Shown one piece after another: positions 23,707 through 31,298 of a stretch of DNA of 49,572 nucleotides (within the stretch, counting starts at the first letter, position 1; every line of letters begins with the position of its first letter). A model generated the notes under the pieces. It worked only from the letters and a program-made list of their open reading frames with translations. It did no database searches and had not been told where the DNA came from. The stretch is from the IMG/VR virus record IMGVR_UViG_3300009285_002054, positions 1 to 49,572 of that record. One strand, 5' to 3'. The stretch comes from a virus. Both the position numbers and the translations under genes were made by a program.

Positions 23707-24298
23707 GTTAAAGACAAATTTTGATTTTAATGAATTTGAAATTGGTGATTGGGTTGTAGTTACATCTTTAATGGAAATGGATTATGTTGGAAATATTCGT
23801 GTTCCAACGAAGATTGAATTAACTGAATCTATTGTTGGTCAAATTGTTGGTGTAAAAAAGTTTTTCATGGGAACATATAAAGGATCATATAAAGGATCAA
23901 ATTATTATGATTCTGATGATCCTCCGTATCTCTCTGTTAAGAAAGGTGATTTGATTTATGCTTGGGAGGTAAAAACTGGACTTCTTAACAGACCGGTTTA
24001 CGCTTGGAATGGTTGTATAAATGGAGAGTCAAAGAAATTTACCAATGTTGATGAGTTAATGAAGGATCTTTATAGGAAGCTTCCTATTATTAATGTTAAC
24101 TTTACAGATAAAGACAGGAAGAATCTTAGTTGTACAATGAAGTATGAGATGAAGAATTGGCCGCGAGATGAAAAAGGTAGATGGAAGAAATATGTAAGTT
24201 TTAAAGGTGTAAAAATTCCTGTTGCTAATAAACTTCCTAGTGTTGGGGAGAATTCGGTTAAAGGACTTAATATGAGTTTGTTTCCGATTAAGAAATAG
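23699..24298 (+). CDS. Hypothetical protein, 199 aa
   Basis: Starts inside the previous gene end (GGAGAAAAA ATG). The N-terminal IGDWVVVTS, IVGQIVGVKKFFMGTYKGSY and DLIYAWEV strands suggest a small barrel-like domain; KGSYKGSN is a local repeat. The C-terminal third is basic. No family recognised. Confidence 0.6.
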   Translation: MSKLKTNFDFNEFEIGDWVVVTSLMEMDYVGNIRVPTKIELTESIVGQIVGVKKFFMGTYKGSYKGSNYYDSDDPPYLSVKKGDLIYAWEVKTGLLNRPVYAWNGCINGESKKFTNVDELMKDLYRKLPIINVNFTDKDRKNLSCTMKYEMKNWPRDEKGRWKKYVSFKGVKIPVANKLPSVGENSVKGLNMSLFPIKK

Positions 24299-24308
24299 GA
24301 GAAATTAA

Positions 24309-24524
24309 ATGTTTACTGCTTATTTAATTGGTTCAATGCTTGCCGCCGGAATGGGAAGCTGTTATATTTGTAAGCGGATTGATGAAAATTATAGTATTAA
24401 AACTGATGGAATAAGGCTGAAATTTGTTCTTATTATTATGGCTGGTACTTTATCGGCATTATTTAGTTGGTTTACTGTTGGTGTTATTATAGTTGATGAA
24501 TTTAATAAAAGTAGAAGGTCTTAA
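24309..24524 (+). CDS. Small membrane protein, 71 aa
   Basis: Two predicted transmembrane helices: residues 3-21 (TAYLIGSMLAAGMGSCYI) and about 39-62 (FVLIIMAGTLSALFSWFTVG onward), with a short charged loop and a basic tail KSRR. It could be a holin-like or other inner-membrane phage protein, but it is not next to lysis genes. AGGAGAAATTA precedes the ATG. Confidence 0.55.
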   Translation: MFTAYLIGSMLAAGMGSCYICKRIDENYSIKTDGIRLKFVLIIMAGTLSALFSWFTVGVIIVDEFNKSRRS

Positions 24525-24560
24525 ATGATTGTTTATGTTATATTTAAGCGGAGGTCTTAA

Positions 24561-24866
24561 ATGGCAAAATATATTGAAATAGAAGAGGTTCATACTGATT
24601 GTATTTATGAGGGAGAACTTTTTGGAGAGTTTAAAACTCGTAGGCGTTGGCTTGATCCTGAAATGGTTAAGACTTTCTTTATAGATACAATGATTACTAA
24701 TATAATTGATAAGGATGATCCTGATTATGAAGAAGGAAAAACTGGTAATAAGGAAAAGGAAGTTTTAAGGGAGTTGGTAATTATTGAGCTACATGATAAT
24801 AATCACATTTTTCTTGATATAACTAATGTTGATTGGTTTATTGAAGCTTTGGCTTTAGGAGATTAA
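24561..24866 (+). CDS. Hypothetical protein, 101 aa
   Basis: GGAGG lies 5 bases before ATG 24561. The short ORF between 24525 and 24560 appears to be a duplicated leader (AAGGTCTTAA and GGAGGTCTTAA recur), not a gene. The protein is acidic, with GELFGEFKTRRRW and FIDTMITNIIDK segments. Unknown. Confidence 0.55.
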   Translation: MAKYIEIEEVHTDCIYEGELFGEFKTRRRWLDPEMVKTFFIDTMITNIIDKDDPDYEEGKTGNKEKEVLRELVIIELHDNNHIFLDITNVDWFIEALALGD

Positions 24867-24869
24867 ATT

Positions 24870-25283
24870 ATGACACGAACTATTGATATTGAAGAAACTC
24901 TTATTTCACAAAATGGACAGGGAATTTCTATTGGTCATATGATAACTACAATTGTTGTTGATAAGGTTACTTCATTAAGGCCAGTTCAGCTTCCAAGTAG
25001 TGTCAGATGTAACGATGGAACACCTGCCTTGATTCAGGGAACGGCTATTAGTATTGGTGGTGATCAAATTTTAGTTGCTAAGACAATTAATGATGTTAAA
25101 GGATTGCTTGGGTTTAATGAATTTAATGCTGAATTTGAAAATAAAGTTGAATCTACTACAGAAACGGAATATCCTAAGAAGGCTGTTAATGTTGATGGGG
25201 AAGTAGTTGATAAGGATGGTCCTGATGATGATCGTGCTGAACCTAAGATTATTCAATTCCCTGGTAAGGAGGAGATTAAATAA
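24870..25283 (+). CDS. Hypothetical protein, 137 aa
   Basis: Residues 1-85 form a beta-rich domain (SIGHMITTIVVDKVT, ALIQGTAISIGGDQILVAK); the rest is a hydrophilic, acidic linker and a PKIIQFPGKEE tail. The stop overlaps the next ATG (TAATG). Function unknown. Confidence 0.55.
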   Translation: MTRTIDIEETLISQNGQGISIGHMITTIVVDKVTSLRPVQLPSSVRCNDGTPALIQGTAISIGGDQILVAKTINDVKGLLGFNEFNAEFENKVESTTETEYPKKAVNVDGEVVDKDGPDDDRAEPKIIQFPGKEEIK

Positions 25284-25402
25284 TGAGTCATTCATGTGAT
25301 GAAGAAAATGAAAAGGTTGATAAGTTCTTTGGTTGGTTCTTTATTATAGTTTTTGTATTTGTTGCTGTTGTGCTTATCTATAAGGCTTATGAATATGTCT
25401 GA
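25283..25402 (+). CDS. Small membrane protein, 39 aa
   Basis: ATG 25283 with GGAGGAG upstream. An acidic cytoplasmic-type start (SHSCDEENEKVDK) is followed by one transmembrane helix (FFGWFFIIVFVFVAVVLIY) and KAYEYV. Single-pass; function unknown. Confidence 0.5.
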   Translation: MSHSCDEENEKVDKFFGWFFIIVFVFVAVVLIYKAYEYV

Positions 25403-25940
25403 CCTTAATATAAAGTTTAAAGAATATGCTGAATTTGTTCGTTCTCTTCAACAGCAAAGGGAAGATCGTACTAGGTATGATTTAAATTCTGACGATCTTT
25501 CAGAGGATTTGGATTTTCTAATGTTTCACGGAATCATGGGTGTTATTACCGAATCCGGTGAGTTGATGGATTTAGTTAAAAAGCATCTTATTTACGGTCG
25601 TAAGTTTGATAAGAAGAAAGTTGCCGATGAAGCAGGAGACTGTTTGTTTTATTTAATGATGATTATAGATCAGTGTGGTTTAACTATTGGTGATATAATT
25701 GATTTAAATGTGGCTAAGTTAAAGGCTCGTTATCCTGATGGATTTACAAAGGATAAGGCCAATAATAGGGATCTTGAAGCTGAAGAAAAAGCACAACATC
25801 GTTTCCTTGGTAAGGGCACTGATACACTTCCAGAAAATGTAGTCAATTGTAATCATTCTGATTCCAAGGTTATTTATAGAGATGGTAAAGATATAATATA
25901 TAAATGTAATTCATGTACTGCATGTTGGAGTATTAAATAA
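25395..25940 (+). CDS. MazG-like nucleotide pyrophosphohydrolase, 181 aa
   Basis: Hydrolyses nucleoside triphosphates or alarmone-type nucleotides to monophosphates; phage MazG proteins have been linked to host-cell nucleotide control. The metal-binding pattern is ESGEL (Glu53, Glu56) followed by DEAGD (Glu79, Asp82), i.e. ExxE...ExxD, with flanking helices and LKARYPDGF typical of the family. The C-terminal 45 residues add a Cys/His-rich segment (NCNHSDS ... CNSCTACW), a possible zinc ribbon. The start is taken at ATG 25395, overlapping the previous stop; 25389 is an alternative. Confidence 0.82.
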   Translation: MSDLNIKFKEYAEFVRSLQQQREDRTRYDLNSDDLSEDLDFLMFHGIMGVITESGELMDLVKKHLIYGRKFDKKKVADEAGDCLFYLMMIIDQCGLTIGDIIDLNVAKLKARYPDGFTKDKANNRDLEAEEKAQHRFLGKGTDTLPENVVNCNHSDSKVIYRDGKDIIYKCNSCTACWSIK

Positions 25941-25964
25941 GTTCTTTAATTGTATAATTAAATT

Positions 25965-26138
25965 ATGAATAATTGGATATTGATTAATAATTTGGTGATT
26001 CTTCAAGCTTCTCTTGAGCATATTGCTAATGATGCATGTTCTGGACAGCGTGTAAGGATGAATGATATTAAACTTGAAACTGATAAAGCTTTGGATATTG
26101 TAATGGATCTTTTGTTAAAGGTACAGAGTGAAGAATAA
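25965..26138 (+). CDS. Hypothetical helical protein, 57 aa
   Basis: Reads MNNWILINNLVILQASLEHI and continues with an amphipathic helix region to KVQSEE. There is no strong RBS; the next gene starts inside its end. Function unknown. Confidence 0.4.
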   Translation: MNNWILINNLVILQASLEHIANDACSGQRVRMNDIKLETDKALDIVMDLLLKVQSEE

Positions 26139-26280
26139 GCCAGAATATAATATTGAACCGCTTAAATTTCAGGATCTTCATTCAGAGATTACTGGGTATA
26201 TCAAGTGGTATAATGCTACTTTACTTAAACAGGCACAAGAATTCTTCAAGATGTTAATGGAAAATGAATATGAAAAATAA
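26128..26280 (+). CDS. Hypothetical protein, 50 aa, GTG start
   Basis: GTG 26128 with AAAGGTACA upstream; the reading overlaps the previous gene by 11 bases. The sequence is helical (DLHSEITGYIKWYNATLLKQ, then AQEFFKMLMENEYEK). It overlaps the secreted dockerin-like gene by 17 bases. Function unknown. Confidence 0.4.
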   Translation: MKNKPEYNIEPLKFQDLHSEITGYIKWYNATLLKQAQEFFKMLMENEYEK

Positions 26281-26734
26281 ATCCTTATATTGTTGTATGG
26301 TTGTTGGTATTATAGTTACTATTTTGATGAATTTACCAAATATATTTTGTGTACAATCCAATCCTCCTACCACAGATTCAAATCTTGTTGGTGTGTGGGA
26401 TGTAAATGATTTAAATCATGATGGAAAGGTTGATATTAAGGATTTTGAAATTTTGGCTGATAATTGGATTTGTGAAGAGCAACAAATTGAAGATGTTAAT
26501 GATTTATTAGATACAAGTGAACATGAACCAAATACTATAAAGGAACTTTTACCCGGTAGAGAATTTGATAATGATAGTCAAGTTAATATAAAGGAACTTT
26601 TACCCGGTAGAGAATTTGATAATGATAGTCAAGTTAATATAAAGACTATTAACTATGACGGACGTAAATATATTTTATTTTATTATTCACAAAATAGTGA
26701 ACGACAAGGTTTGGCCGTTATGCTTTTGCCATAG
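26264..26734 (+). CDS. Secreted protein with dockerin/EF-hand module, 156 aa
   Basis: Residues 1-31 form a signal-peptide-like region (basic start, then GIIVTILMNLPNIFCV). Residues about 46-70, VNDLNHDGKVDIKDFEILADNW, contain a calcium-binding EF-hand/dockerin loop (D-N-D-K-D-D ligands). The LAxxW ending is typical of exported Planctomycetota proteins. A 51-bp unit (26537-26587 and 26588-26638) is perfectly duplicated, giving two KELLPGREFDNDSQVN copies and suggesting a recent expansion. ATG 26264 or 26270 may be the start. The role is unknown, possibly extracellular or envelope-associated. Confidence 0.75.
   Translation: MNMKNKSLYCCMVVGIIVTILMNLPNIFCVQSNPPTTDSNLVGVWDVNDLNHDGKVDIKDFEILADNWICEEQQIEDVNDLLDTSEHEPNTIKELLPGREFDNDSQVNIKELLPGREFDNDSQVNIKTINYDGRKYILFYYSQNSERQGLAVMLLP
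26537..26638 (+). repeat. Perfect 51-bp tandem duplication
   Basis: Two identical 51-base units, in frame, encode IKELLPGREFDNDSQVN twice. The third potential unit diverges after the first 5-6 bases. Exact identity indicates a recent event, or selection for repeat number. Confidence 0.95.
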
Positions 26735-26745
26735 GACGTATTTTA

Positions 26746-26877
26746 ATGAAAAATAAATTAATAAAACTTATAAATTATAATTTTGGCTCGGTATTAGTAA
26801 TAATTATTGCCTTTTGTATAATAATTTTGTGTTTAATTGGATTAGCTTATTATCTTGATTTTATTGGAGTTAATTAA
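26746..26877 (+). CDS. Small membrane protein, 43 aa
   Basis: One transmembrane helix (VLVIIIAFCIIILCLIGLAY) after a short basic N-terminus (MKNKLIKLINYN). The stop overlaps the next ATG (TAATG). It may be coupled with the secreted protein upstream, which suggests an envelope role, but this is inference. Confidence 0.5.
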   Translation: MKNKLIKLINYNFGSVLVIIIAFCIIILCLIGLAYYLDFIGVN

Positions 26878-27074
26878 TGTTAAATCTTCCCGATGTTACG
26901 GCTTTTGATGAAGGTGGTAATAAGTTTGTTAAACACGTTGAGGTAAGGCGTGTCATAAATTTTGGTTGGCCTTGTGAATATAATGTTGATCATCTTAATG
27001 GTCATGGATTGTGTATTGATGCTGGTGGTAGAAATCATTTAGGATTGGGTCAGTTTGTTGATATAAAGGCTTAA
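26877..27074 (+). CDS. Hypothetical protein, 65 aa
   Basis: GGAG precedes ATG 26877 by 5 bases. The sequence has INFGWPCEYNVDHLNGHGL and DAGGRNHLGLGQFV, with no known motif. Soluble. Confidence 0.5.
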   Translation: MLNLPDVTAFDEGGNKFVKHVEVRRVINFGWPCEYNVDHLNGHGLCIDAGGRNHLGLGQFVDIKA

Positions 27075-27076
27075 TT

Positions 27077-27268
27077 ATGAATAATATCAGCTTTCGAAAA
27101 GAGTTGCAACAATTAATAAATAAGAATTCAATGGAAAATGGAAGTAATACACCGGATTTCATTCTTGCTAAATATCTAGTTATGTGCTTGAATGCTTTTG
27201 ATACTGCAGTTAATCATAGAAATGCTTGGTATACTCCTAATTCCAAACCAGCAGACGTGTTAGAATAA
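27077..27268 (+). CDS. Hypothetical protein, 63 aa
   Basis: The pattern FRKELQQLINKNSMENGSNT, PDFILAKYL, CLNAFDTAVN and AWY is common to small phage proteins of unknown role, a helical hairpin type. It begins 2 bases after the preceding gene. Confidence 0.6.
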   Translation: MNNISFRKELQQLINKNSMENGSNTPDFILAKYLVMCLNAFDTAVNHRNAWYTPNSKPADVLE

Positions 27269-27414
27269 AGAAAGATTGGGAAAAGGCTGGAAGAGAAGGA
27301 ATTGTAATTGGTAATTTAATTCATACTACTGATGAAATGTCTTGGACTCCAGTTTTGTGGGATGATGAAGAAGATCCTGACTGGTGGAAATCCATTTCTT
27401 TGGAGGAAATATGA
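27265..27414 (+). pseudogene. Open frame without a normal start codon, 49 codons
   Basis: The frame beginning ATA AAG AAA GAT TGG (27265) runs to TGA 27414 and reads KKDWEKAGREGIVIGN, then MSWTPVLWDDEEDPDWWKSI, which looks like a typical small phage protein. It overlaps both neighbours in coupling style. The only ATG is internal (27334), without an RBS. Either ATA serves as a rare start, or the gene lost its start. Confidence 0.35.
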
Positions 27415-27686
27415 AAACTAAGATGATTCATTATATTGAGACTAAATTGTTGAATGATCTTCCTCAGTTTAAGTATTTTATTTTGGCCGAAGATTATGAT
27501 AAGGATAATGCACGAGTTTATACGATTTTTTCTACTGTAGTTGAAGGTGGGAAAGTTATTGAATATCATGTAGTTTATATTGGTGGTGGAACTCGTGATG
27601 ATGATTCTTGTGGAATTAAGGAAATATTGTCCGGTGATACTAAAGTTCATGTGGTATCAATTAAAGGAATAACTTTCGCTGTATAA
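27411..27686 (+). CDS. Hypothetical protein, 91 aa
   Basis: ATG 27411 has a strong GGAGGAAAT RBS; a longer reading from 27384 lacks one. Beta-rich (YFILAEDYDKDNARVYTIFS, VIEYHVVYIGGG). No family recognised. Confidence 0.6.
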   Translation: MKTKMIHYIETKLLNDLPQFKYFILAEDYDKDNARVYTIFSTVVEGGKVIEYHVVYIGGGTRDDDSCGIKEILSGDTKVHVVSIKGITFAV

Positions 27687-27703
27687 TTATATTAGGAGAA
27701 ATT

Positions 27704-27838
27704 ATGTGGTTTAACTTAATTTTTTCAATAATTAATGGTTTGTTTGTAATTGATAATCCAACACGTTGGTTAAATGCTATGGCTTGTGGTTTTTGTTTTT
27801 CTGTATTTATTGGTTGTTTGATAAATAGGAGTAAGTGA
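27704..27838 (+). CDS. Small membrane protein, 44 aa
   Basis: ATG 27704 with AGGAGAAATT. Hydrophobic at both ends (FNLIFSIINGLFVI; ACGFCFSVFIGCLI). Two short membrane segments or one hairpin; function unknown. It overlaps the start of the RNA ligase gene. Confidence 0.5.
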   Translation: MWFNLIFSIINGLFVIDNPTRWLNAMACGFCFSVFIGCLINRSK

Positions 27839-29082
27839 TGTTTACTAAATCAGAAACTAATAATGCCATAGTTGTTAAACTTCAAAATGTTCGTAAACAT
27901 CCAAATGCGGATCGACTTCAGTTAGCAACTGTTTTAGGAACACAAGTTATTGTTGGGTTGGACATGAAGGAAGGAGATTTAGTAATTTATTTTGATTCTA
28001 ATCTATGTTTAAGTCCTGATTATATTAAATACAATAATCTGTCTTCATGTTCGGGTTTAAATCTTGATCCTAAAGCTAAAGGTTATTTTCCTAAGTCTGG
28101 GAAGGTTCGTACTGTAAAGTTGCGTGAATCAATATCCAATGGATTTGTAGCTCCAATTGAATCGGTTTTTAATATTCCGGATGCCCCTGCTGATGGAATG
28201 GGTGTTATTGATTTTGTTGAAGGTTTGGAATTTATACATGTAAACCAGGTTGAAATTTGTTCCAAGTATATTATTCCTCATAATATGCCAGGAGCACCCG
28301 GACTAAGAAATAAAAAGAAAAAGAAGAAAGTTCGTTTCATTATTGAAAATTTCTGGCAACATTTGGATACTAAACAGGTAATGCGTAACCTTTATCGGTT
28401 CGGTGATAAACAACGTGTGGTTTATATTGAAGAAAAGATTCATGGAACTTCAGGTCGTACTGGTTATGTTCTTGTTAAGAACAATCGACCATTTTGGAAG
28501 TTTTGGATTCCAAAGGAGGAATGGAAGATTGTAAGTGGTACTCGTCGTGTTGATAGTATTACTGGACATGCTAATGTTATTCGTCATGAGGTTGAAGATC
28601 GGGTTGCAGATCATCTTCGTATGGGTGAACAGATTTATTATGAAATTTTTGGTTATGATGGTCAAAGCCAAATTCAAAAGGGCTTTGATTATGGCTGTCG
28701 TATTGGTGAATATAAAGTGTTGCTTTATCGAGTAACTATTACAACTCTAGACGGTAAGTGCTACGATCTTGATCGTGAACAGGTTTATGCTCGTGCTCGT
28801 GAGTTAGGAATGGTTGTTCCCACACATGAACGAAATTTTTCCGATGCTGCTGGTATTCGAGAAATTTGTAAGAGTATGACGTTTATAAATTTTGTTCAGA
28901 TTTCACAAGAAGGAAGTTTTCGGTCTAGTTTAGATTATGATACTCTTTTTGAAGGATTTGTTTTTTGGTTTCAGAATGATGAAGGGCATTGGATAGCTTT
29001 AAAACATAAATCGGAAGAATTTTTAGAATTTACGTCCAAGCAAATGGATGAAGAAGTTGGTGATCCGGAGGATAATAATTAA
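27838..29082 (+). CDS. RNA ligase with N-terminal OB-like domain, 414 aa
   Basis: Joins RNA ends through covalent nucleotidyl transfer. Motif I is EEKIHGTS with the adenylated Lys200. Motif III is YYEIFGY, motif IV FEGFVFW and motif V ALKHKS. The N-terminal 140 residues (AIVVKLQNVRKHPNADRLQL) resemble the OB-like domain seen in DRB0094-type RNA ligases. Phage RNA ligases repair tRNAs or other RNAs cut by host defence nucleases. No kinase/phosphatase gene is visible in this window; the cREC-type protein at 16434 is a possible partner. ATG 27838 follows AGGAGTAAGTG; an in-frame GTG lies 3 bases earlier. Confidence 0.85.
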   Translation: MFTKSETNNAIVVKLQNVRKHPNADRLQLATVLGTQVIVGLDMKEGDLVIYFDSNLCLSPDYIKYNNLSSCSGLNLDPKAKGYFPKSGKVRTVKLRESISNGFVAPIESVFNIPDAPADGMGVIDFVEGLEFIHVNQVEICSKYIIPHNMPGAPGLRNKKKKKKVRFIIENFWQHLDTKQVMRNLYRFGDKQRVVYIEEKIHGTSGRTGYVLVKNNRPFWKFWIPKEEWKIVSGTRRVDSITGHANVIRHEVEDRVADHLRMGEQIYYEIFGYDGQSQIQKGFDYGCRIGEYKVLLYRVTITTLDGKCYDLDREQVYARARELGMVVPTHERNFSDAAGIREICKSMTFINFVQISQEGSFRSSLDYDTLFEGFVFWFQNDEGHWIALKHKSEEFLEFTSKQMDEEVGDPEDNN

Positions 29083-29208
29083 ATGGAATTTAATGAAGAT
29101 GATATTATTTGTGATGAAAGATGTTTAACTTGTAAGTATAATATTATTAATGCATGATTGGACATGGAAAAAGTTTGTGTTAGAGAGGATAAACCTTATA
29201 TTTCTTAG
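29083..29208 (+). pseudogene. Cysteine-rich small gene with in-frame TGA
   Basis: ATG 29083 begins MEFNEDDIICDERCLTCKYN and meets TGA at 29155-29157. The same frame then continues LDMEKVCVREDKPYIS to TAG 29208. A complete CxxxCxxC...C module would result only if the TGA were bypassed. It is probably a broken gene, though a 24-aa product is possible. Confidence 0.35.
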
Positions 29209-29216
29209 GAGTAATA

Positions 29217-29420
29217 ATGTGTAGTGGACATAATGGTTATAAAGAACCAAATAATTTAAAATTAAGTAATTCCGTTACTGATCTTACTAAAGCTATTGAT
29301 ACGCTTGAGGAAAGTATTTTAAATCTTCAAACTTTTATAAAATATCAACAGTTTGATCTTGAAGCTACCAGGCGTGAGCGTGATCATTTTAAGAAGATGT
29401 TTGAGGAAAAGAATGGATAA
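29217..29420 (+). CDS. Hypothetical coiled-coil protein, 67 aa
   Basis: TTAGGAG precedes ATG 29217. Residues 20-60 form a helix with heptad character (SNSVTDLTKAIDTLEESILN in part, then TRRERDHFKKMFEEK). Unknown role. Confidence 0.55.
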   Translation: MCSGHNGYKEPNNLKLSNSVTDLTKAIDTLEESILNLQTFIKYQQFDLEATRRERDHFKKMFEEKNG

Positions 29421-30030
29421 TAATGAACTAATTAAATCCGGACTTAAATCATTTGATAATGAAGATGATTTTCGTCATTTGGTCGGTCAGTTTATAAATA
29501 CTAATCCATGGTTTCATTCTCCGGAATACATTTATAAATGGTTTGGATTTATGCAAGCTGTTGATTATATTAAATGTTCTAAATGTGGTAAGAAATTAGA
29601 GTCAATAACTGATAATGAAGGATGTACAGTTTCATCTCCAATTCAGGATTCTTTTGAATCTGTGGCTTTTGAATTAAGAAAAAAATTTGAACGTTATCAA
29701 TGGGAAATAGCTTGTAGTGAACTATATCTTTATTTAAAGAAAAATGATCAAATTTCTGGAGATTGTCAAAGTTTAAGTCATTGGATGATGAGTTATGTTT
29801 TTGATCCTAAGATTTGGATACTTATTTCATGTTTAATATTAAATGAAGAACAATATTTGAAAGATATTGTAGCCAATAAAGCTCCTGATCCGGTACATCA
29901 ATTTGAAGGTAAGTGGTGGTTTTGGGACGAAGTTTGGTGTGATAGACTTGGTCCGTATGATACAAAAGAAGAAGCTGATTTAGCTATAAGTTCTTATATT
30001 AGTCAACTTATTGGAGAATATGATGAATAG
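29413..30030 (+). CDS. Hypothetical protein, 205 aa
   Basis: ATG 29413 with GAGGAAAAG, overlapping the previous gene end by 8 bases; a longer TTG reading is rejected. A CSKCGKK pair (about residues 57-60) suggests half of a zinc site. The end contains GKWWFWDEVWCDRLGPYDTKEEA, an aromatic motif common in phage proteins of unknown role. Function not assigned. Confidence 0.6.
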   Translation: MDNNELIKSGLKSFDNEDDFRHLVGQFINTNPWFHSPEYIYKWFGFMQAVDYIKCSKCGKKLESITDNEGCTVSSPIQDSFESVAFELRKKFERYQWEIACSELYLYLKKNDQISGDCQSLSHWMMSYVFDPKIWILISCLILNEEQYLKDIVANKAPDPVHQFEGKWWFWDEVWCDRLGPYDTKEEADLAISSYISQLIGEYDE

Positions 30031-30622
30031 AGAAGAGTGGTTAAATAAAGCCGTAGTTGAATTATCAAATTTATTTAATCGTAAGGGACTTGAATTACCT
30101 ACCAATATTTCGGTGTCTTGTGGTTGGCCTAGTAAGGCAATTGCAAAAAGTGTTGGTGAGTGTTGGTCAAATGATCAGTCTGATGGTGGTGTGTTTGAAG
30201 TTTTTATTAGTCCTCGTTTATGTATTGTTGCTAGTTCAATGGGTGTTCTTTCTACTTTAGTGCATGAATTACTTCATATTTCAATTGGAATAGAACATAG
30301 TCATAAAAAGCCGTTTCAGAAAGCAATGAAAATAATTGGGTTGGAAGGAAAGGCTACCTCAACTGAGGCCGGTCCTGACCTTTTAACAGAATTGGAAGCA
30401 ATAGCTAAAACTTTAGGTGAGTATCCACATAAATCACTTAATCTGAAGGGAAAGCCAGTTAATAAACCCATTAAGAAAACACTTAAGGCTTGTTGTCCTG
30501 AATGTGATTATGTAATTCAGGTAAAACGTACATTATTTGAAGAAAAAGGTGCTCCGATTTGTCCAGTGCATGGAAAGAAATTTGAAGAGGAAAAGATAGA
30601 AGGAACAGAGGATGTTAAGTAA
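30023..30622 (+). CDS. SprT-like zinc metallopeptidase-like protein, 199 aa
   Basis: Contains VHELLHISIG, i.e. HExxH at 81-85 (His81, Glu82, His85), with further histidines at 92-94 as candidate third ligand, the SprT/WSS1 layout. A C-terminal zinc ribbon (CCPECDYVIQ ... CPVHGK) is typical of SprT-like proteins. Such enzymes may cut DNA-protein crosslinks or unfolded proteins; activity here is unproven. ATG 30023 is favoured (GGAG 6 bases upstream); ATG 30020 is possible. Confidence 0.78.
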   Translation: MNREEWLNKAVVELSNLFNRKGLELPTNISVSCGWPSKAIAKSVGECWSNDQSDGGVFEVFISPRLCIVASSMGVLSTLVHELLHISIGIEHSHKKPFQKAMKIIGLEGKATSTEAGPDLLTELEAIAKTLGEYPHKSLNLKGKPVNKPIKKTLKACCPECDYVIQVKRTLFEEKGAPICPVHGKKFEEEKIEGTEDVK

Positions 30623-30637
30623 TAAGGAAAACTTATA

Positions 30638-30781
30638 ATGTATGAAATTATTGAAACTAATTTACGAACAATTATTACTTTATGCTTACTTTCATTTGTG
30701 GCTGGTATTTGGTCATATTATCAATACACTATTTTGTGTAAATCCCTTGAGAAATTCGGGGAGAAAGATAAAAATGAGTGA
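30638..30781 (+). CDS. Small membrane protein, 47 aa
   Basis: AAGGAAAAC precedes ATG 30638. One transmembrane helix (TIITLCLLSFVAGIW) with a charged C-terminal tail; it overlaps the next gene. Unknown. Confidence 0.5.
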   Translation: MYEIIETNLRTIITLCLLSFVAGIWSYYQYTILCKSLEKFGEKDKNE

Positions 30782-30938
30782 ATATAAAGTTTTATGTGGT
30801 GTTGAAAAGGAGGATTTGGTTGATTCAATTTCTAATGCTATGGATAAGGCTATTAGAGAAAATGGTCTTTCTTCATATACTGAAATTCAAGAAATTATTG
30901 AACAAGTTTTAACTGTTCATGAGGAAAAGAATGAATAA
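30774..30938 (+). CDS. Hypothetical protein, 54 aa
   Basis: GGGGAGAAAG upstream of ATG 30774. Helical and acidic, with SISNAMDKAIRENG and EIIEQVLTVHEEKNE. Function unknown. Confidence 0.5.
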   Translation: MSEYKVLCGVEKEDLVDSISNAMDKAIRENGLSSYTEIQEIIEQVLTVHEEKNE

Positions 30939-31116
30939 AGATTCAACTTCAAACGCTGTTCCTAATCCTGGATCTCCTGAGGCCATAGTTTTAAGGTGTA
31001 AATGCCCAGTTATGGATAATAATTATGGACAAGGAATTCCAACTAAAGATGGTATAGTGTTTTGGTACTCTGGGGATTGTCCAATTCATTGTGGTCCTTT
31101 TAAGGACTTATTGTAA
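30931..31116 (+). CDS. Small Cys/Pro-rich phage protein, 61 aa
   Basis: GAGGAAAAGA precedes ATG 30931. NAVPNPGSPEAI, CKCPVMDNNYGQG and FWYSGDCPIHCG form a pattern that recurs in many unrelated phages and may bind zinc. Function unknown. Confidence 0.6.
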   Translation: MNKDSTSNAVPNPGSPEAIVLRCKCPVMDNNYGQGIPTKDGIVFWYSGDCPIHCGPFKDLL

Positions 31117-31298
31117 TGGAAAAAGATAAGATAGAGTTTACGGAATTAAATGAAGCTGAAGCAAATGATGTTAATTTGTTTTGGAATATAAGTATTGGTC
31201 ATGATTCCATTACTGAAAAAGCTATAGAATCACAGAAAAGATTTATAAAGACTTTTGGAAATTTATCTGATTTTACCGAGGAACGAATTGGTGGTTGA
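31116..31298 (+). CDS. Hypothetical protein, 60 aa
   Basis: Starts at the last base of the preceding stop. Acidic, helical; EFTELNEAEANDVNLFWNIS is the longest clear feature. Overlaps the following GTG-start gene. Confidence 0.45.
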   Translation: MEKDKIEFTELNEAEANDVNLFWNISIGHDSITEKAIESQKRFIKTFGNLSDFTEERIGG

